Source: Nannocystis bainbridge (GTDB lineage: Bacteria > Myxococcota_A > Polyangia > Nannocystales > Nannocystaceae). Taken from it: 64,000 nt of DNA. Each line of letters opens with the position of its first letter. Within the stretch, counting starts at the first letter, position 1. Position numbers and translations under genes: made by a program. The stretch spans positions 4,304,001 through 4,368,000 of the forward strand of contig NZ_JAQNDL010000001.1 in the NCBI RefSeq assembly GCF_028368995.1, written 5' to 3'. The notes under the pieces were generated by a model that saw only the letters and a list, made by a program, of their open reading frames with translations, made no database searches and had not been told where the DNA came from. Shown here one piece after another: positions 42,037-50,824 of the stretch.

Positions 42037-43207
42037 GTCCGAGCTGTTGAACCAGCGACTCCGTCGCCACCTCGCCGCGCTGCATGCCGAAGGCCTCGCG
42101 CGCGAGCTGCCGCAGATCGGTCAGCGTGACGGAGTCCGCTACCAGCTCGACGGCGCCTGGGTCACCGGCTTCTGCAGCAACGACTACCTCGGTCTTGCCA
42201 ACCACCCGCGCCTGCGCCCCTCGAACTTCGCCACGCTCGCGTCGGGTGACGCGGCTGGTGCCACCGCTTCCCGACTCGTCGCCGGCGACCTTCCCGCGCA
42301 CCGCGCCGCCGAGCAGGCCCTCGCCGCCCTGGCTGGCTCGGACGACGCCGTCCTGTTCCCCAGCGGTTTCCAGCTCAACGTCGGCGTGCTGCCCGCTCTG
42401 ATCGAGCCGGACGACACCGTTTTTAGCGACGCGCTCAACCACGCCAGCCTCATCGACGGACTACGCCTTGCCCGCGCCCGTCCGACGATCCTCCCGCATC
42501 GCACCGCTCCACCGCCGATCGCCACCCCGCGCTGGTGGGTGACCGAATCGATCTTCTCTATGGACGGCGACACCGCCGAGCCCGCTCGCCTGCGCGAGTT
42601 CAGCGAGCGCGGCGGCATGCTCTACCTGGACGAGGCCCACAGCCTCGGCCTCTTCCCTGGCGGCGCAGGCTTCGCCCGTCACCACGGCATTCGTACCTCG
42701 GTGCTCATGGGTGGCCTCGGCAAAGCGTTCGGTCTGGCCGGGGCCTTCGCCGCCGGCAGCCGCGAAGTCTGCACGTGGATCCGCACCCGCGCCCGCAGCT
42801 TCGTGTTCAGCACCGGCAACCCGCCCGCGCTCGCCGAACAGGCCCGGCTCGCTGCGACTCTGCTGACCGGTCCCGACGGCGACGAGCGCCGCGCCCGCCT
42901 GTGGAACAACGCCCGGCTCCTGGCCGCCGCCCTCGAGCGCACCCCGCCGGTCTCCCCCATCTTCCCCGTGCTCATCGGCGCCAACCAGCTCGCCGTGACG
43001 ATCAGTCATGCGCTGCGCGAACGCGGCTGGCATGTCCAGGCGATCCGCCCGCCCACCGTCCCGGTCGGCACTGCCCGCCTGCGACTCACCGTCACCGCCG
43101 ATCACGACGAAGCGCAAATCCACGGCCTCGTCGCCGATCTCCGCACCCTTCTGCAGCGGCACGGCCTCTCGCTCGCCGACACCCAGCCGCTTACCGACCC
43201 GCGCTGA
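42035..43207 (+). CDS. bioF: 8-amino-7-oxononanoate synthase-like PLP enzyme
   Basis: Alpha-oxoamine synthase that condenses an amino acid with an acyl-CoA/ACP; by similarity the biotin enzyme BioF. FCSNDYLGLANHPRL, AGATASRLVAGDLPAHRAAEQALA, SGFQLNVGVLPAL and DTVFSDALNHASLIDGLRLAR form the N-terminal half. TESIFSMDGDTAEP, LYLDEAHSLGLFPGGAGFARHHG and the PLP lysine in VLMGGLGKAFGLAGAFAAG (~229) are complete, as is the C-terminal IRPPTVPVGTARLRLTVTADH. 390 residues. No other biotin genes are adjacent, so a related role (for example in a special lipid or cofactor) is possible. The ATG start overlaps the rsmG ATG on the other strand. Confidence 0.85.
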   Translation: MSELLNQRLRRHLAALHAEGLARELPQIGQRDGVRYQLDGAWVTGFCSNDYLGLANHPRLRPSNFATLASGDAAGATASRLVAGDLPAHRAAEQALAALAGSDDAVLFPSGFQLNVGVLPALIEPDDTVFSDALNHASLIDGLRLARARPTILPHRTAPPPIATPRWWVTESIFSMDGDTAEPARLREFSERGGMLYLDEAHSLGLFPGGAGFARHHGIRTSVLMGGLGKAFGLAGAFAAGSREVCTWIRTRARSFVFSTGNPPALAEQARLAATLLTGPDGDERRARLWNNARLLAAALERTPPVSPIFPVLIGANQLAVTISHALRERGWHVQAIRPPTVPVGTARLRLTVTADHDEAQIHGLVADLRTLLQRHGLSLADTQPLTDPR

Positions 43208-43549
43208 GCGCCCTTTCGCTGTCCCTCGGGACATGTCTCTAAAGACATGCCGAGGCACATATCCACCTGGTCTTTGAGCCATGTTGCAGCGGGGTCACCG
43301 CCACAACTCGCTCGTCGCCCAGAATCATCTGTCTCTTGGGACAGCTCCGACGACGGCGGATCGAAACAGCCGAGCCCAGCGGCCTGCGCTGACGACTGTC
43401 CCCAAGGACACATCCGTCACCGCCGTTCAAGTGAGACCGAGCCGCAGCCTGGCCCTCAGCACGAGCCCCGCTCCCCTGGCCGACCAGCTGCGCACCTGTG
43501 GTGCCGCTGACAGGCGACCTGCCCTACCCGGCGATCCCGGCGCCAGGCC
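43208..43549. repeat. 342-bp gap between bioF and mnmE with hairpin elements
   Basis: No gene. Three elements: CTGTCCC TC GGGACAT (43219-43234), CATGTCT CTAA AGACATG (43232-43249, sharing its first bases with the previous one) and CTGTCTCTTGGGACAG (43329-43344); an imperfect CTGTCCCCAAGGACA lies near 43397. The genes on either side converge here, so these may serve as two-way transcription ends. Confidence 0.7.
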
Positions 43550-44872
43550 TCACTTGCCGATGCAGAACTGGCTGAAGATCCGCCCGAGCACGTCCTCGCC
43601 GATCGGGCCCAGCGCATCGCGGCCGGTGATCTCCGCCAGCTGACGTTCCGCCACCCCGAGCTCGAACGCCACCAGCTCGAGCGGCGCCATGCGCTCCAGC
43701 AGCGCCAGCGCCGAGGACAACGCCGCTGCTGCTTCGGACGCCCGGTCGCGGTGACGTGCCAGCCCGATCCACGGGGCACTCTCGTCCCCGCGCACCACTT
43801 TCAGAAGCTCGGCGCGCAGCCCCATCAAACCTTCGCCGGTCTGCGCGCTCACGCCGATCCACTCGGGGCGGCGCGTTCCCAGGTCGCGCTTGCTCTCCAC
43901 CTGCAGCGCCGCCGGAAACACTGACTCGCTCGGCTCGGCGTCGGCGGGCTCCAGCCACAGCACCACCTCGGCCCCCGCGATCTGCTCGCGACTGCGACCG
44001 ATCCCCTCGTGCTCGATCGAATCGTCGGTCGCCTGGCGCAGCCCGGCCGTATCGACCACCACCAGCTCGATCCCCTCGAGCTGCAGCTCCGCCTCCACAT
44101 AATCGCGGGTCGTCCCTGGCGTCGGCGACACGATCGCCCGCGAGCGGCCGAGCAGCGCGTTGAACAGCGCGCTCTTGCCGGCGTTGGGCGGCCCTGCGAT
44201 CACCACGCGCGCACGTTCACGCGCGCGCTGGCCGGCCGCGAAGCTCCCCAGCCATGACCGCGTCGTCGCCTCTTGCTGCAACAGCGCCGCGCGCCAGCGA
44301 CTCACATCGCCGTCCGCGACGTCCTCGGGGAAATCCAGGTTTGCTTCGATCTCCGCGCGCAGATCTCCGACCGCGCTGCGCAGGGATTCCACCGTGCGAC
44401 CGAGCTCGCCGGCGACCAGGCGTCGCGCTTGATCGATCGCCGCCGACGTGCGCGCGGCGATCAGCGCCGCGATCCCCTCCGCCTGCTCCAGGCTCAAGCG
44501 GCCATGCTCGAAGGCCCGGCGCGTGAACTCGCCGGGACCCGCCGCGCGAGCCCCTCGTTCTTGCAGCGCAGCCACCACGCGTCCGACGTTGCGAGCGCCG
44601 GCGTGCACATGCAGCTCGACCACGTCCTCGCCGGTGAACGAGTTCGGTCCGGGCATCCAGGCCACCAGCGCGTCGTCTCCCGCGCCTTCGCCGTCACGCA
44701 CGCGACGACGCGCGAGCACTCGCGGCGGCGGCAGGCTGTCGACCAGCGCCTCGACGAACGTACGCGCCTCGGGCCCGCTGACGCGAACGATCGCCACGCC
44801 GCCGTCGGGGGTACCGGTGGCGACGCCGACGATCGTCGAATCGGGGCTCTGCGAGGCGCGCGGCCGGGTCAA
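43550..44872 (-). CDS. mnmE: tRNA modification GTPase MnmE
   Basis: With MnmG it builds the 5-carboxymethylaminomethyl group on wobble uridine. The N-terminal folate-binding part is STIVGVATGTPDGGVAIVRVSGPEA...PNSFTGEDVVELHVHAG...AGPGEFTRRAFEHGRLSLEQAEGIAALI. The GTPase insert has GPPNAGKSALFNALLG (G1), TPGTTRDYVEAEL (G2), VVVDTAGLR (G3) and VESKRDLG (G4), and the chain ends in the catalytic FCIGK. 440 residues, a normal length. It is the last gene of the minus-strand rpmH-rnpA-yidD-yidC-khpB-mnmE run, an arrangement conserved at many bacterial origins; mnmG is not here. Confidence 0.97.
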   Translation of the reverse strand: MTRPRASQSPDSTIVGVATGTPDGGVAIVRVSGPEARTFVEALVDSLPPPRVLARRRVRDGEGAGDDALVAWMPGPNSFTGEDVVELHVHAGARNVGRVVAALQERGARAAGPGEFTRRAFEHGRLSLEQAEGIAALIAARTSAAIDQARRLVAGELGRTVESLRSAVGDLRAEIEANLDFPEDVADGDVSRWRAALLQQEATTRSWLGSFAAGQRARERARVVIAGPPNAGKSALFNALLGRSRAIVSPTPGTTRDYVEAELQLEGIELVVVDTAGLRQATDDSIEHEGIGRSREQIAGAEVVLWLEPADAEPSESVFPAALQVESKRDLGTRRPEWIGVSAQTGEGLMGLRAELLKVVRGDESAPWIGLARHRDRASEAAAALSSALALLERMAPLELVAFELGVAERQLAEITGRDALGPIGEDVLGRIFSQFCIGK

Positions 44873-45426
44873 GCGCGGGCGTCGTCGTAGTCGTTGCCGC
44901 CGCGGCGCGGCGGATCGCCGTCGCGCGCGGGGAACACGACCACGTGGCGGAAGCGGCCTTCGCCTTCGGACTCGGTGCGCAGGCCGTTGACTTCGACGAG
45001 GGCGAGGTGGACGACGCGGCGTTCCATCGCGCTCATCGGGTCGAAGTGATACGGCTTGCCGGTGCTGAGCACCTTCTGACCGATGCCTTGAGCGAGCTCG
45101 CGGAGGCTCTTCTCGCGGCGCATGCGGTAGCCGCCCACGTCGAGGGTGATCCGCATGCGCTCGAAGCCTTCGGCTTGGAGCACGCGGAGCGTCAGGTACT
45201 GCAGCGCGTCGAGGGTCGCGCCGTGGCGGCCGATGAGCAGGCCGCCGTCCTCTTCCGACGTGTTGAGGTCACAGTGGAGACCGTCCTCCTCGACATCGAT
45301 GTCGACCTCGACTTCGACGCCGAGGAGACCGAGGACGGACTCGAGGAAGGAGCGGACGACGGGGACGGCTTTTGCGTAGCGTTCGTCGGCGCTGAGCTGC
45401 GCATCGTTGGCGTTGGCTTCGGGCAT
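44869..45426 (-). CDS. khpB: KhpB/Jag RNA-binding protein (KH + R3H)
   Basis: 185 residues from ATG 45426, with a strong AGGAGG 11 bases upstream. The same frame is open to 46056, but that part lies opposite yidC. KAVPVVRSFLESVLGLLGVEVEVDIDVEEDGLHCDLNTSEEDGGLLIGRHGATLDALQYLTL is the KH domain with its G-x-x-G loop (IGRHGATL). The R3H part is REKSLRELAQGIGQKVLSTGKPYHFDPMSAMERRVVHLAL. There is no extended Jag-N domain, so this is the short form. The stop overlaps mnmE's start by 4 bases. Role: binds RNA, linked in other bacteria to cell-envelope control. Confidence 0.93.
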   Translation of the reverse strand: MPEANANDAQLSADERYAKAVPVVRSFLESVLGLLGVEVEVDIDVEEDGLHCDLNTSEEDGGLLIGRHGATLDALQYLTLRVLQAEGFERMRITLDVGGYRMRREKSLRELAQGIGQKVLSTGKPYHFDPMSAMERRVVHLALVEVNGLRTESEGEGRFRHVVVFPARDGDPPRRGGNDYDDARA

Positions 45427-45440
45427 GCTGGGATCGCCTC

Positions 45441-47057
45441 CTAGGACTTCTTCACGGCCGCGGTCTGTGTCGGTCGGACCTGGATGAGGGTCTGGATGAG
45501 CGACAGCAACACGTTGGCGAAGATATAAACCCCGAGGCCGGACGGGAGGAAGAGCATCATGACGGTGAAGATGATCGGCATCATCCACGCCATCATTCGC
45601 GCCTGCTCGTTGTCCACGCCGGACGGGGTGGCCTTCATCTGGATGTACATGAGGGCGCCCATCGCCAGCGGCAGGATGTAGTACGGGTCCTGCTGGGTCA
45701 GATCGGGCAGCCACAAGAACGGCACGCGGTACAGCTCGACGGCCGTATTGAGGGTCGCGTAGAGCGCGATCCACACCGGGAGCTGGATAAGCATCGGCAG
45801 GCAGCCGGCCAGCGGATTGACGCCGGCGCGCTGGAACAGCGCCTGCATCTCCTGGGCCTGGCGGACGCGGTCCTCGCCGTACTTCTTCTTGATGTCCTCG
45901 AGCTCCGGCTGGATCTCGCGCATCTTCTTCATCGACCGCATCTGCTTGAACGTCAGCGGCAGGGTGATCAGCTTGACCACGACCGTCAGCAGGATGATCG
46001 CGACGCCCCAGATGCCGGTGAGGTTGTAGAAGGCGCGGAGCAGCCAGATCATCCACTCGCCGAGGATGCGATTGAGGCCGCCGAACCAGCCCCAGTCGAT
46101 CACGTCCTCGAGGTGGGCGCCGGGCACGACGGCGAACTTGTCGAGCCGCTCGAGCTCCTTCGTCCCGAAGTAGACGCCGAACACGTACTGACGCGACTCA
46201 CCGGCCGCGAGCGTCACCGGCTCGACCGACAGCGTCGTCGTCAGCGCCTTGCCGTCGGTGCTCTGACCGACGCGGCACGACTGGACCGCGACCTCCGGGG
46301 TCGGGACGACCGCGGTCGCGAAGTACTTGCTGTCGAGCGCCGCCCAGCGGATGCGACCGCGGACCTCGCCCGAGCTGTCCTTCACGTCGCTGGGCGTGTA
46401 GGCCTCCCAGTCGTCGGCCGTCGCGCACACGCCACGATGGACGTCGTAGCTGTTCTCCGCGCCGATGCCGAACGCGTTCTGCAGCGTCAGTCGGTGCTGC
46501 TGCGGCTCGGCCGAGCGGTTGGCGACGTCGACCGTCAGCCGGCCCTCGTAGCCGCTCGTCAGCTGCAGCGTGCTCTTGACCTCGACGTCGGCGTTCTTGA
46601 ACGCGACGGACCAGTCGGTGTCGCTCTGGCCGGTCGGCTCCCACGCCGGGTCGCGCGGGAACTTGAAGTCGGTCTCCGAGCCGTCGAAGCCGATCACCAG
46701 GCTGCGCGTCCCGTCGAGCTTCAGGAAGTCTTCGCCCTTGCCGTCCGGGTTGATGAAGTGCTTGCTGAGCAGCTCCGTGCCGCGGATGAGGCCGCGGTGG
46801 TTGGTCACGTCGAGCGCCAGCAGCTCCGACTTGAGGCGGTGCTCGGCGACGGGGACCTTGGGGGCCGCAGCGGCGGCCGTGCGCTCCTCAGCCCGCTCTT
46901 CGGCGGCCTTGGCGTCGGCTTCCTTCCGGGCGCTCTCCACTTGCTGCTGCTGCTGCACCGAGGGCTCGGGCAGCGGCGGCGCGAAGAAGCGCTCGTAGAC
47001 CAGCCAGATTACGACGCACGAGACGATCGCCAACAGGGTACGACGCTGTAAATCCAC
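45441..47057 (-). CDS. yidC: Membrane protein insertase YidC
   Basis: 538 residues. N-terminal helix RTLLAIVSCVVIWLVYERFF, then a Gln/Ala-rich linker and the ~280-residue periplasmic beta domain of Gram-negative YidC (LLALDVTNHRGLIRGTELL...). The insertase core has WMIWLLRAFYNLTGIWGVAIILLTVVVKLITLPLTFKQMRSMKKMREIQPELEDIKKKYG with the hydrophilic-groove Lys/Arg, then GCLPMLIQLPVWIALYATLN and MMAWMMPIIFTVMMLFLPSGLGVYIFANVLLSLIQT. The large periplasmic domain shows a diderm envelope. The start is 3 bases past the yidD stop. Confidence 0.97.
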   Translation of the reverse strand: MDLQRRTLLAIVSCVVIWLVYERFFAPPLPEPSVQQQQQVESARKEADAKAAEERAEERTAAAAAPKVPVAEHRLKSELLALDVTNHRGLIRGTELLSKHFINPDGKGEDFLKLDGTRSLVIGFDGSETDFKFPRDPAWEPTGQSDTDWSVAFKNADVEVKSTLQLTSGYEGRLTVDVANRSAEPQQHRLTLQNAFGIGAENSYDVHRGVCATADDWEAYTPSDVKDSSGEVRGRIRWAALDSKYFATAVVPTPEVAVQSCRVGQSTDGKALTTTLSVEPVTLAAGESRQYVFGVYFGTKELERLDKFAVVPGAHLEDVIDWGWFGGLNRILGEWMIWLLRAFYNLTGIWGVAIILLTVVVKLITLPLTFKQMRSMKKMREIQPELEDIKKKYGEDRVRQAQEMQALFQRAGVNPLAGCLPMLIQLPVWIALYATLNTAVELYRVPFLWLPDLTQQDPYYILPLAMGALMYIQMKATPSGVDNEQARMMAWMMPIIFTVMMLFLPSGLGVYIFANVLLSLIQTLIQVRPTQTAAVKKS

Positions 47058-47060
47058 GGC

Positions 47061-47297
47061 TCAGCAGCTTTCGGGTGGTAGGGCCGCCGGCGGAAGATCG
47101 ACGCCGCCGGGATGCCACGGGTGACAGCGGAGCAGCCGCCGCGCGGTCAACCAGCTGCCGCGTAGCACTCCGTGATCGGCGATGCACGCGCAGGCGTAGC
47201 GCGAACAGCTCGGCGTGAAACGGCAGCACGGCCCGAGCAGCGGCGAGATTGCCACCTGGTAGCCGCGGATCAACGCGATGATGATGCGCCCTAGCAC
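47061..47297 (-). CDS. yidD: YidD membrane protein insertion factor
   Basis: 78 residues: IIIALIRGYQVAISPLLGPCCRFTPSCSRYACACIADHGVLRGSWLTARRLLRCHPWHPGGVDLPP, which contains the conserved CRF.PtCS.Ya and RC.P..pGG.D motifs. Amphipathic inner-membrane-associated protein that assists YidC. ATG overlaps the rnpA end by 7 bases. Confidence 0.96.
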   Translation of the reverse strand: MLGRIIIALIRGYQVAISPLLGPCCRFTPSCSRYACACIADHGVLRGSWLTARRLLRCHPWHPGGVDLPPAALPPESC

Positions 47298-47719
47298 GCA
47301 GACGACCCTGGCAGAGGTCCAGGCCCGGGGGGCCGTGGAGAGATTCTCCGAGACATGGCGTCCATCGCCGCCACGACTTCAGCATAGCGCACGGTCGACG
47401 CGCTCTGTTTGGCGACCCAGACCATATCGCACGGCAATGCGAACTGGCTGCGTTTCCGCCGGAAAGCCTCGCGTACGAGGCGCTTTATGCGATTTCGCAC
47501 GACGGCCGGGCCGACCTTTCGCGTGACCGTGATGCCGAGGCGAACCATCGCAGCGAGCTCTTCGACGCCATTCTGCTGTTCGCTCGCCGGAATCTGACCG
47601 GGCGGCGCCACGAACACCAGGAAATGTCGCGTGTGGTGCTTTCCGCCGCCGTTCTGGACCCGCAAGAAGTCCCTGCGCTTCCGCAAGCGGAAGATCGCAG
47701 GGAACCCTTCAGGCTTCAT
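47291..47719 (-). CDS. rnpA: Ribonuclease P protein component
   Basis: 142 residues. RLRKRRDFLRVQNGGGKHHTRHFLVFVAPP, then VRLGITVTRKVGPAVVRNRIKRLVREAFRRKRSQF with the RNR motif that contacts the RNase P RNA. The basic C-terminal tail is somewhat longer than in E. coli. Sits 24 bases downstream of rpmH, as in nearly all bacteria. Confidence 0.95.
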   Translation of the reverse strand: MKPEGFPAIFRLRKRRDFLRVQNGGGKHHTRHFLVFVAPPGQIPASEQQNGVEELAAMVRLGITVTRKVGPAVVRNRIKRLVREAFRRKRSQFALPCDMVWVAKQSASTVRYAEVVAAMDAMSRRISPRPPGPGPLPGSSAC

Positions 47720-47743
47720 TTGACGGTCCAGAACCAGCGCGGC

Positions 47744-47896
47744 TCACTTGCCGCTGAGCTGGACGGCGAGGCGCTTGCGGCCGCGGCGGCGACGAGCCGC
47801 GATGACCTGACGACCGCCGCGGGTGGACATACGGGCGCGGAAGCCGTGCGTACGGGCGCGGCTGACGTTGTGGGGCTGGTAGGTGCGCTTCGACAT
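47744..47896 (-). CDS. rpmH: 50S ribosomal protein L34
   Basis: 50 residues, very basic: SKRTYQPHNVSRARTHGFRA, then RMSTRGGRQVIAARRRRGRKRLAV and QLSGK. This is the complete L34 pattern, slightly longer than usual at the C-terminus. First gene of the minus-strand run leading away from the origin. Confidence 0.96.
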   Translation of the reverse strand: MSKRTYQPHNVSRARTHGFRARMSTRGGRQVIAARRRRGRKRLAVQLSGK

Positions 47897-48782
47897 CGGG
47901 ACGTTCCCTGGGTGATTCGGCGGCTGCGTCGACGCGGAGGCGGAAATTGCCCCGGACGAGCGCCTGTGAACAAGGGGCCGGATCGATACCAGCGGACCTC
48001 CCTCCTGTCAAACGCCCGCCTGGCCGGCGGCCCGTCCGCAGCCCTGCGATCCCTCTCATGTCGCCGCGGTCCATCGCAAGTCGCTCCCGCGGCCGGCGCT
48101 TTTGCCTCTTCAGTAGTGCATCTCACCAGATGGGCGTAGAACAGCGGCCCACGCCTCATCTGTTCAGTCCCCACACGGCGCCCGCGCTAGCTCCGCGACC
48201 GCTCCGGCAGCGAGACGCGACTTTCAGTGCGGCCCTCTCGTCGGCTCCACAAGCCAACTTCCGCGCCCGGCTGCACGCAAAGCCGCTTGCCTGGAGAGCC
48301 GCTTTACCACCCTCCCCCACAGCACCGGATTACGCTCCGCCAAGGGTGCGTGCCAGGGTCGACCTGGCTCCCGCGGCAGATCGATACCGCGCTGTTACCG
48401 CGCGGCGCGCGCCTCCCTTCCCGAACGATCTTGGCCACTTACACTTTCCGGCCCCTCCACCCTTGCCCCTCGCTCCGAGCCCCGAGTAAAAGAGCCCTCC
48501 CGCGTCGCCCGGCGCCGCGGCGGAACCTCAGCGACCGGAGCGACGGCGATAACGCCGGACAGTTGCTCCACGGTCACCCCCCAGACCGGACAGTCAGCCC
48601 CTTGTCTCCGGCCCGGTAGGCCGAAATTCGGCCCCCGGGCCCTGAATTTTTCTCGCCGCCCCCGCGCGGCCCTTAAAAATTCACAGATGTGGAGAATCGC
48701 CGAACTCATTCGGCGATCTATCCGAGACTATTGGGCTTTTCACGCAATCCACAGGTCTTTTCAACCTGTGGACGGAGGCTTC
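47897..48782. other. rpmH-dnaA intergenic region, candidate left half of oriC
   Basis: 886 bases without a supported gene between divergent rpmH and dnaA. TGTGAACAA (47965-47973) and TGTGGAGAA (48688-48696) each differ by one base from a reverse-strand DnaA box (TTWTNCACA). The stretch 48671-48696 (CCTTAAAAATTCACAGATG) is the AT-richest part. A dyad lies just before dnaA (separate entry). Divergent promoters for rpmH and dnaA must lie here, but I cannot fix their boxes. Confidence 0.5.
48748..48772. promoter_or_regulatory. Inverted repeat in the dnaA leader, DnaA-box-like arms
   Basis: TCCACAGGT (48748-48756) and ACCTGTGGA (48764-48772) form a perfect 9-bp dyad across 7 bases, ending 10 bases before the dnaA ATG. 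Each arm contains the TCCACA core of a DnaA box, so it could bind DnaA for autoregulation; as RNA it would hold the ribosome site (GGAGG) next to a hairpin. Confidence 0.5.
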
Positions 48783-50168
48783 ATGACCAATATCTGGAGC
48801 GAGGCGATTCAAGGACTGCAGCCGCGGCTCGGCGCACAGACCTACGACCTCTGGATCCGGCCGCTCGAATTGCGCCAGGTTCAAGGACAGCGCCTTCTTC
48901 TCACGGCTCCCAACCGGTTCATGAAGGAGTGGTTCGAGAACCACTACCGCGACGTCGTCCTCGCCGAGCTTCGCGCGCGCACAGCGCAGGATTACCACAT
49001 CGAGATCGATGTCTCGGCCACCGCCGAGGCCGCCCCCAACGCCGCTGCTGCCGGGCCCCAGGCGAGCCCGGAACCGCCGCCTCCGCCCCTGCCGCCCCTG
49101 CCCGCGCTGCCCCCGATCGGGTTGTCGAGTCGCTACCGCTTCTCCAACTTCATCAAGGGCAGCTCCAACGAGCTCGCCGCCTCCGCCGCCTGGTCGGCCG
49201 CGCAGGACCCCGGCGCCCGCTTCAACCCCTTCTTCATCTACGGCGGCGTCGGCCTCGGCAAGACCCACTTGCTGCACGCGATCGGCCACCACATCCACGT
49301 CCACCGGCCGCACCTCCGCATCGTCTATCAGAGCGCCGAGCGGTTCATGAACGAGTTCATCTCGGCCGTGCGCTTCAATCAGTTCGACCAGTTCCGGGCC
49401 CGCTACCGCGAGCAGTGCGATGTCCTGCTGATCGACGACATCCAATTCATCGCCGGCCGCGACCGCACGATGGACGAGTTCTTCCACGTCTTCAACGCCC
49501 TCTACGAGGCCGAGAAGCAGATCGTCGTCACCGCCGATCGCATGCCCTCCGAGATGCAGGGCATGGAAGACCGCCTGATCTCCCGCCTCAACTGGGGCCT
49601 CGTCGCCGACATCAAGGCCCCCGACCTCGAGACCCGCGTCGCCATCCTCAAGCAGAAGGCCGACGTCGATCGCATCGACCTGCCCGACGACGTCGCGCTC
49701 CACCTCGCCACCCACGTCCGCAGCAACGTGCGCGAGCTCGAGGGCTCGCTCGTCCGCGTCTCCACCTTCGCCGCGCTCAAGAACCAGCCGCTGAGCCGCG
49801 AGTTCGTGAGCGAGGCCCTCGGCATCTCGAGCGCTCCCGCGCAGCCGGCGCCCATCAGCATCGAGAACGTCCAGAAGGTCGTCGCCAGCCATTTCTCCGT
49901 CCGCATCGCCGACCTCAAGGGCCCCCGTCGGCACCAGGGCATCTCCCGCCCGCGGATGATCGCGATGTACCTCAGCCGGCAGCTCACCGGCGCCAGCTTC
50001 CCCGAGATCGGCCTGCGCTTCGGTGGCAAGGACCACTCGACCGTCATCAACGCCTGCAAGCGCATCGAGAGCATCCAGAGCGAGGACAGCGAGCTCCGCG
50101 AGACGGTCGCCGCCCTGCGTCAGCTCCTCGCCCACGAGCCGGTCCACGCCGCTCCGCTGCCGTCCTGA
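48783..50168 (+). CDS. dnaA: Chromosomal replication initiator DnaA
   Basis: 461 residues from ATG 48783, preceded by GGAGG. Domain I: IWSEAIQGLQPRLGAQTYDLWIRPLELRQVQG. A Pro/Ala-rich domain II follows. AAA+ domain III: RYRFSNFIKGSSNELAASAAW, FFIYGGVGLGKTHLLHAIGHHI (Walker A), CDVLLIDDIQFIAGRDRTMDEFFHVFN (Walker B), VTADRMPSEMQGMEDRLISRLNWGL. Domain IV: SRPRMIAMYLSRQLTGASFPEIGLRFGGKDHSTVINACKRI, the DNA-binding signature. An earlier in-frame ATG exists at 48687, but it precedes the dyad and ribosome site and adds no conserved sequence. Confidence 0.97.
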   Translation: MTNIWSEAIQGLQPRLGAQTYDLWIRPLELRQVQGQRLLLTAPNRFMKEWFENHYRDVVLAELRARTAQDYHIEIDVSATAEAAPNAAAAGPQASPEPPPPPLPPLPALPPIGLSSRYRFSNFIKGSSNELAASAAWSAAQDPGARFNPFFIYGGVGLGKTHLLHAIGHHIHVHRPHLRIVYQSAERFMNEFISAVRFNQFDQFRARYREQCDVLLIDDIQFIAGRDRTMDEFFHVFNALYEAEKQIVVTADRMPSEMQGMEDRLISRLNWGLVADIKAPDLETRVAILKQKADVDRIDLPDDVALHLATHVRSNVRELEGSLVRVSTFAALKNQPLSREFVSEALGISSAPAQPAPISIENVQKVVASHFSVRIADLKGPRRHQGISRPRMIAMYLSRQLTGASFPEIGLRFGGKDHSTVINACKRIESIQSEDSELRETVAALRQLLAHEPVHAAPLPS

Positions 50169-50824
50169 TCGACGCCCCGACGAAGCTGCTGTGCTCCGCT
50201 CCGGCGACGCTTGGCCGTCGACCGGGGCGACGATCATGCTGCTGGCGGCCGCCGTCGTCCGGCGCCCTCACCGTCGAAGTGAGGCGACCAACCTCCGACT
50301 CGAGCGCCCAAGATTTTGGAGCCGCGGGTGAACGGTCTGCGACCTCGACCCTGCGTGATCGATCGGCCCGTGGCTCGGCACGCTCCCACCGGAAGCTGCC
50401 TGCGAGCCTCGCCACGACCTCGTCGCCCCGCCTGGCCGCGCCGACCCGAACGCCAGCACGGCCCGCTTCAGCGCGACCTCCTCGCCGTCACGCCAAGGCC
50501 GCCGGCATCGCCGCCGCCTCGACCTCAGCCGAGCCGCCCCGTGCGGCCCGGCTTTTTTGCTTTCTCGGCCCCGGGTACACTTTCCACAACGACCTGTGGA
50601 GTAGCCTGCGAACTACCTGGGGACTCTTGCCTCGCCCCGGCGTCGGGGGTAACTCTGGCTTCTCTCCCCGCTCTTTCACCCCCGCCGTTTTCCTCGATCC
50701 GCCAATCATCTCGGACCGATCGCCGCCTCTGCCCCCGACTCACAGCGACGATCACGAGGACGAGCTTTTAAAATTGCCCTTTAACCCTTAACAGATCTAC
50801 AGCCCACATCCTCCCGAGGCCTCG
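50169..50824. other. dnaA-dnaN intergenic region, candidate oriC
   Basis: 656 bases with no supported gene. CTTTCCACA (50580-50588) is one base from a perfect DnaA box, and TGTGGAGTA follows at ~50596 in opposite orientation. About 170 bases later, 50765-50794 (TTTTAAAATTGCCCTTTAAC) is the most AT-rich run near the origin and could be the unwinding element. dnaA-dnaN spacers serve as oriC in many bacteria. Confidence 0.5.
50530..50557 (+). terminator. Rho-independent-like terminator after dnaA
   Basis: GCCGC/GCGGC stem followed by CCGGC and a run of six T (50552-50557). It is the only hairpin-plus-T-run in this gap, though it lies ~360 bases beyond the dnaA stop. Confidence 0.45.

Noticed and set aside
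45427..46056. N-terminal extension of KhpB (a Jag-N domain)
   Set aside because: That stretch is the yidC coding sequence in another frame; ATG 45426 has a strong ribosome site.
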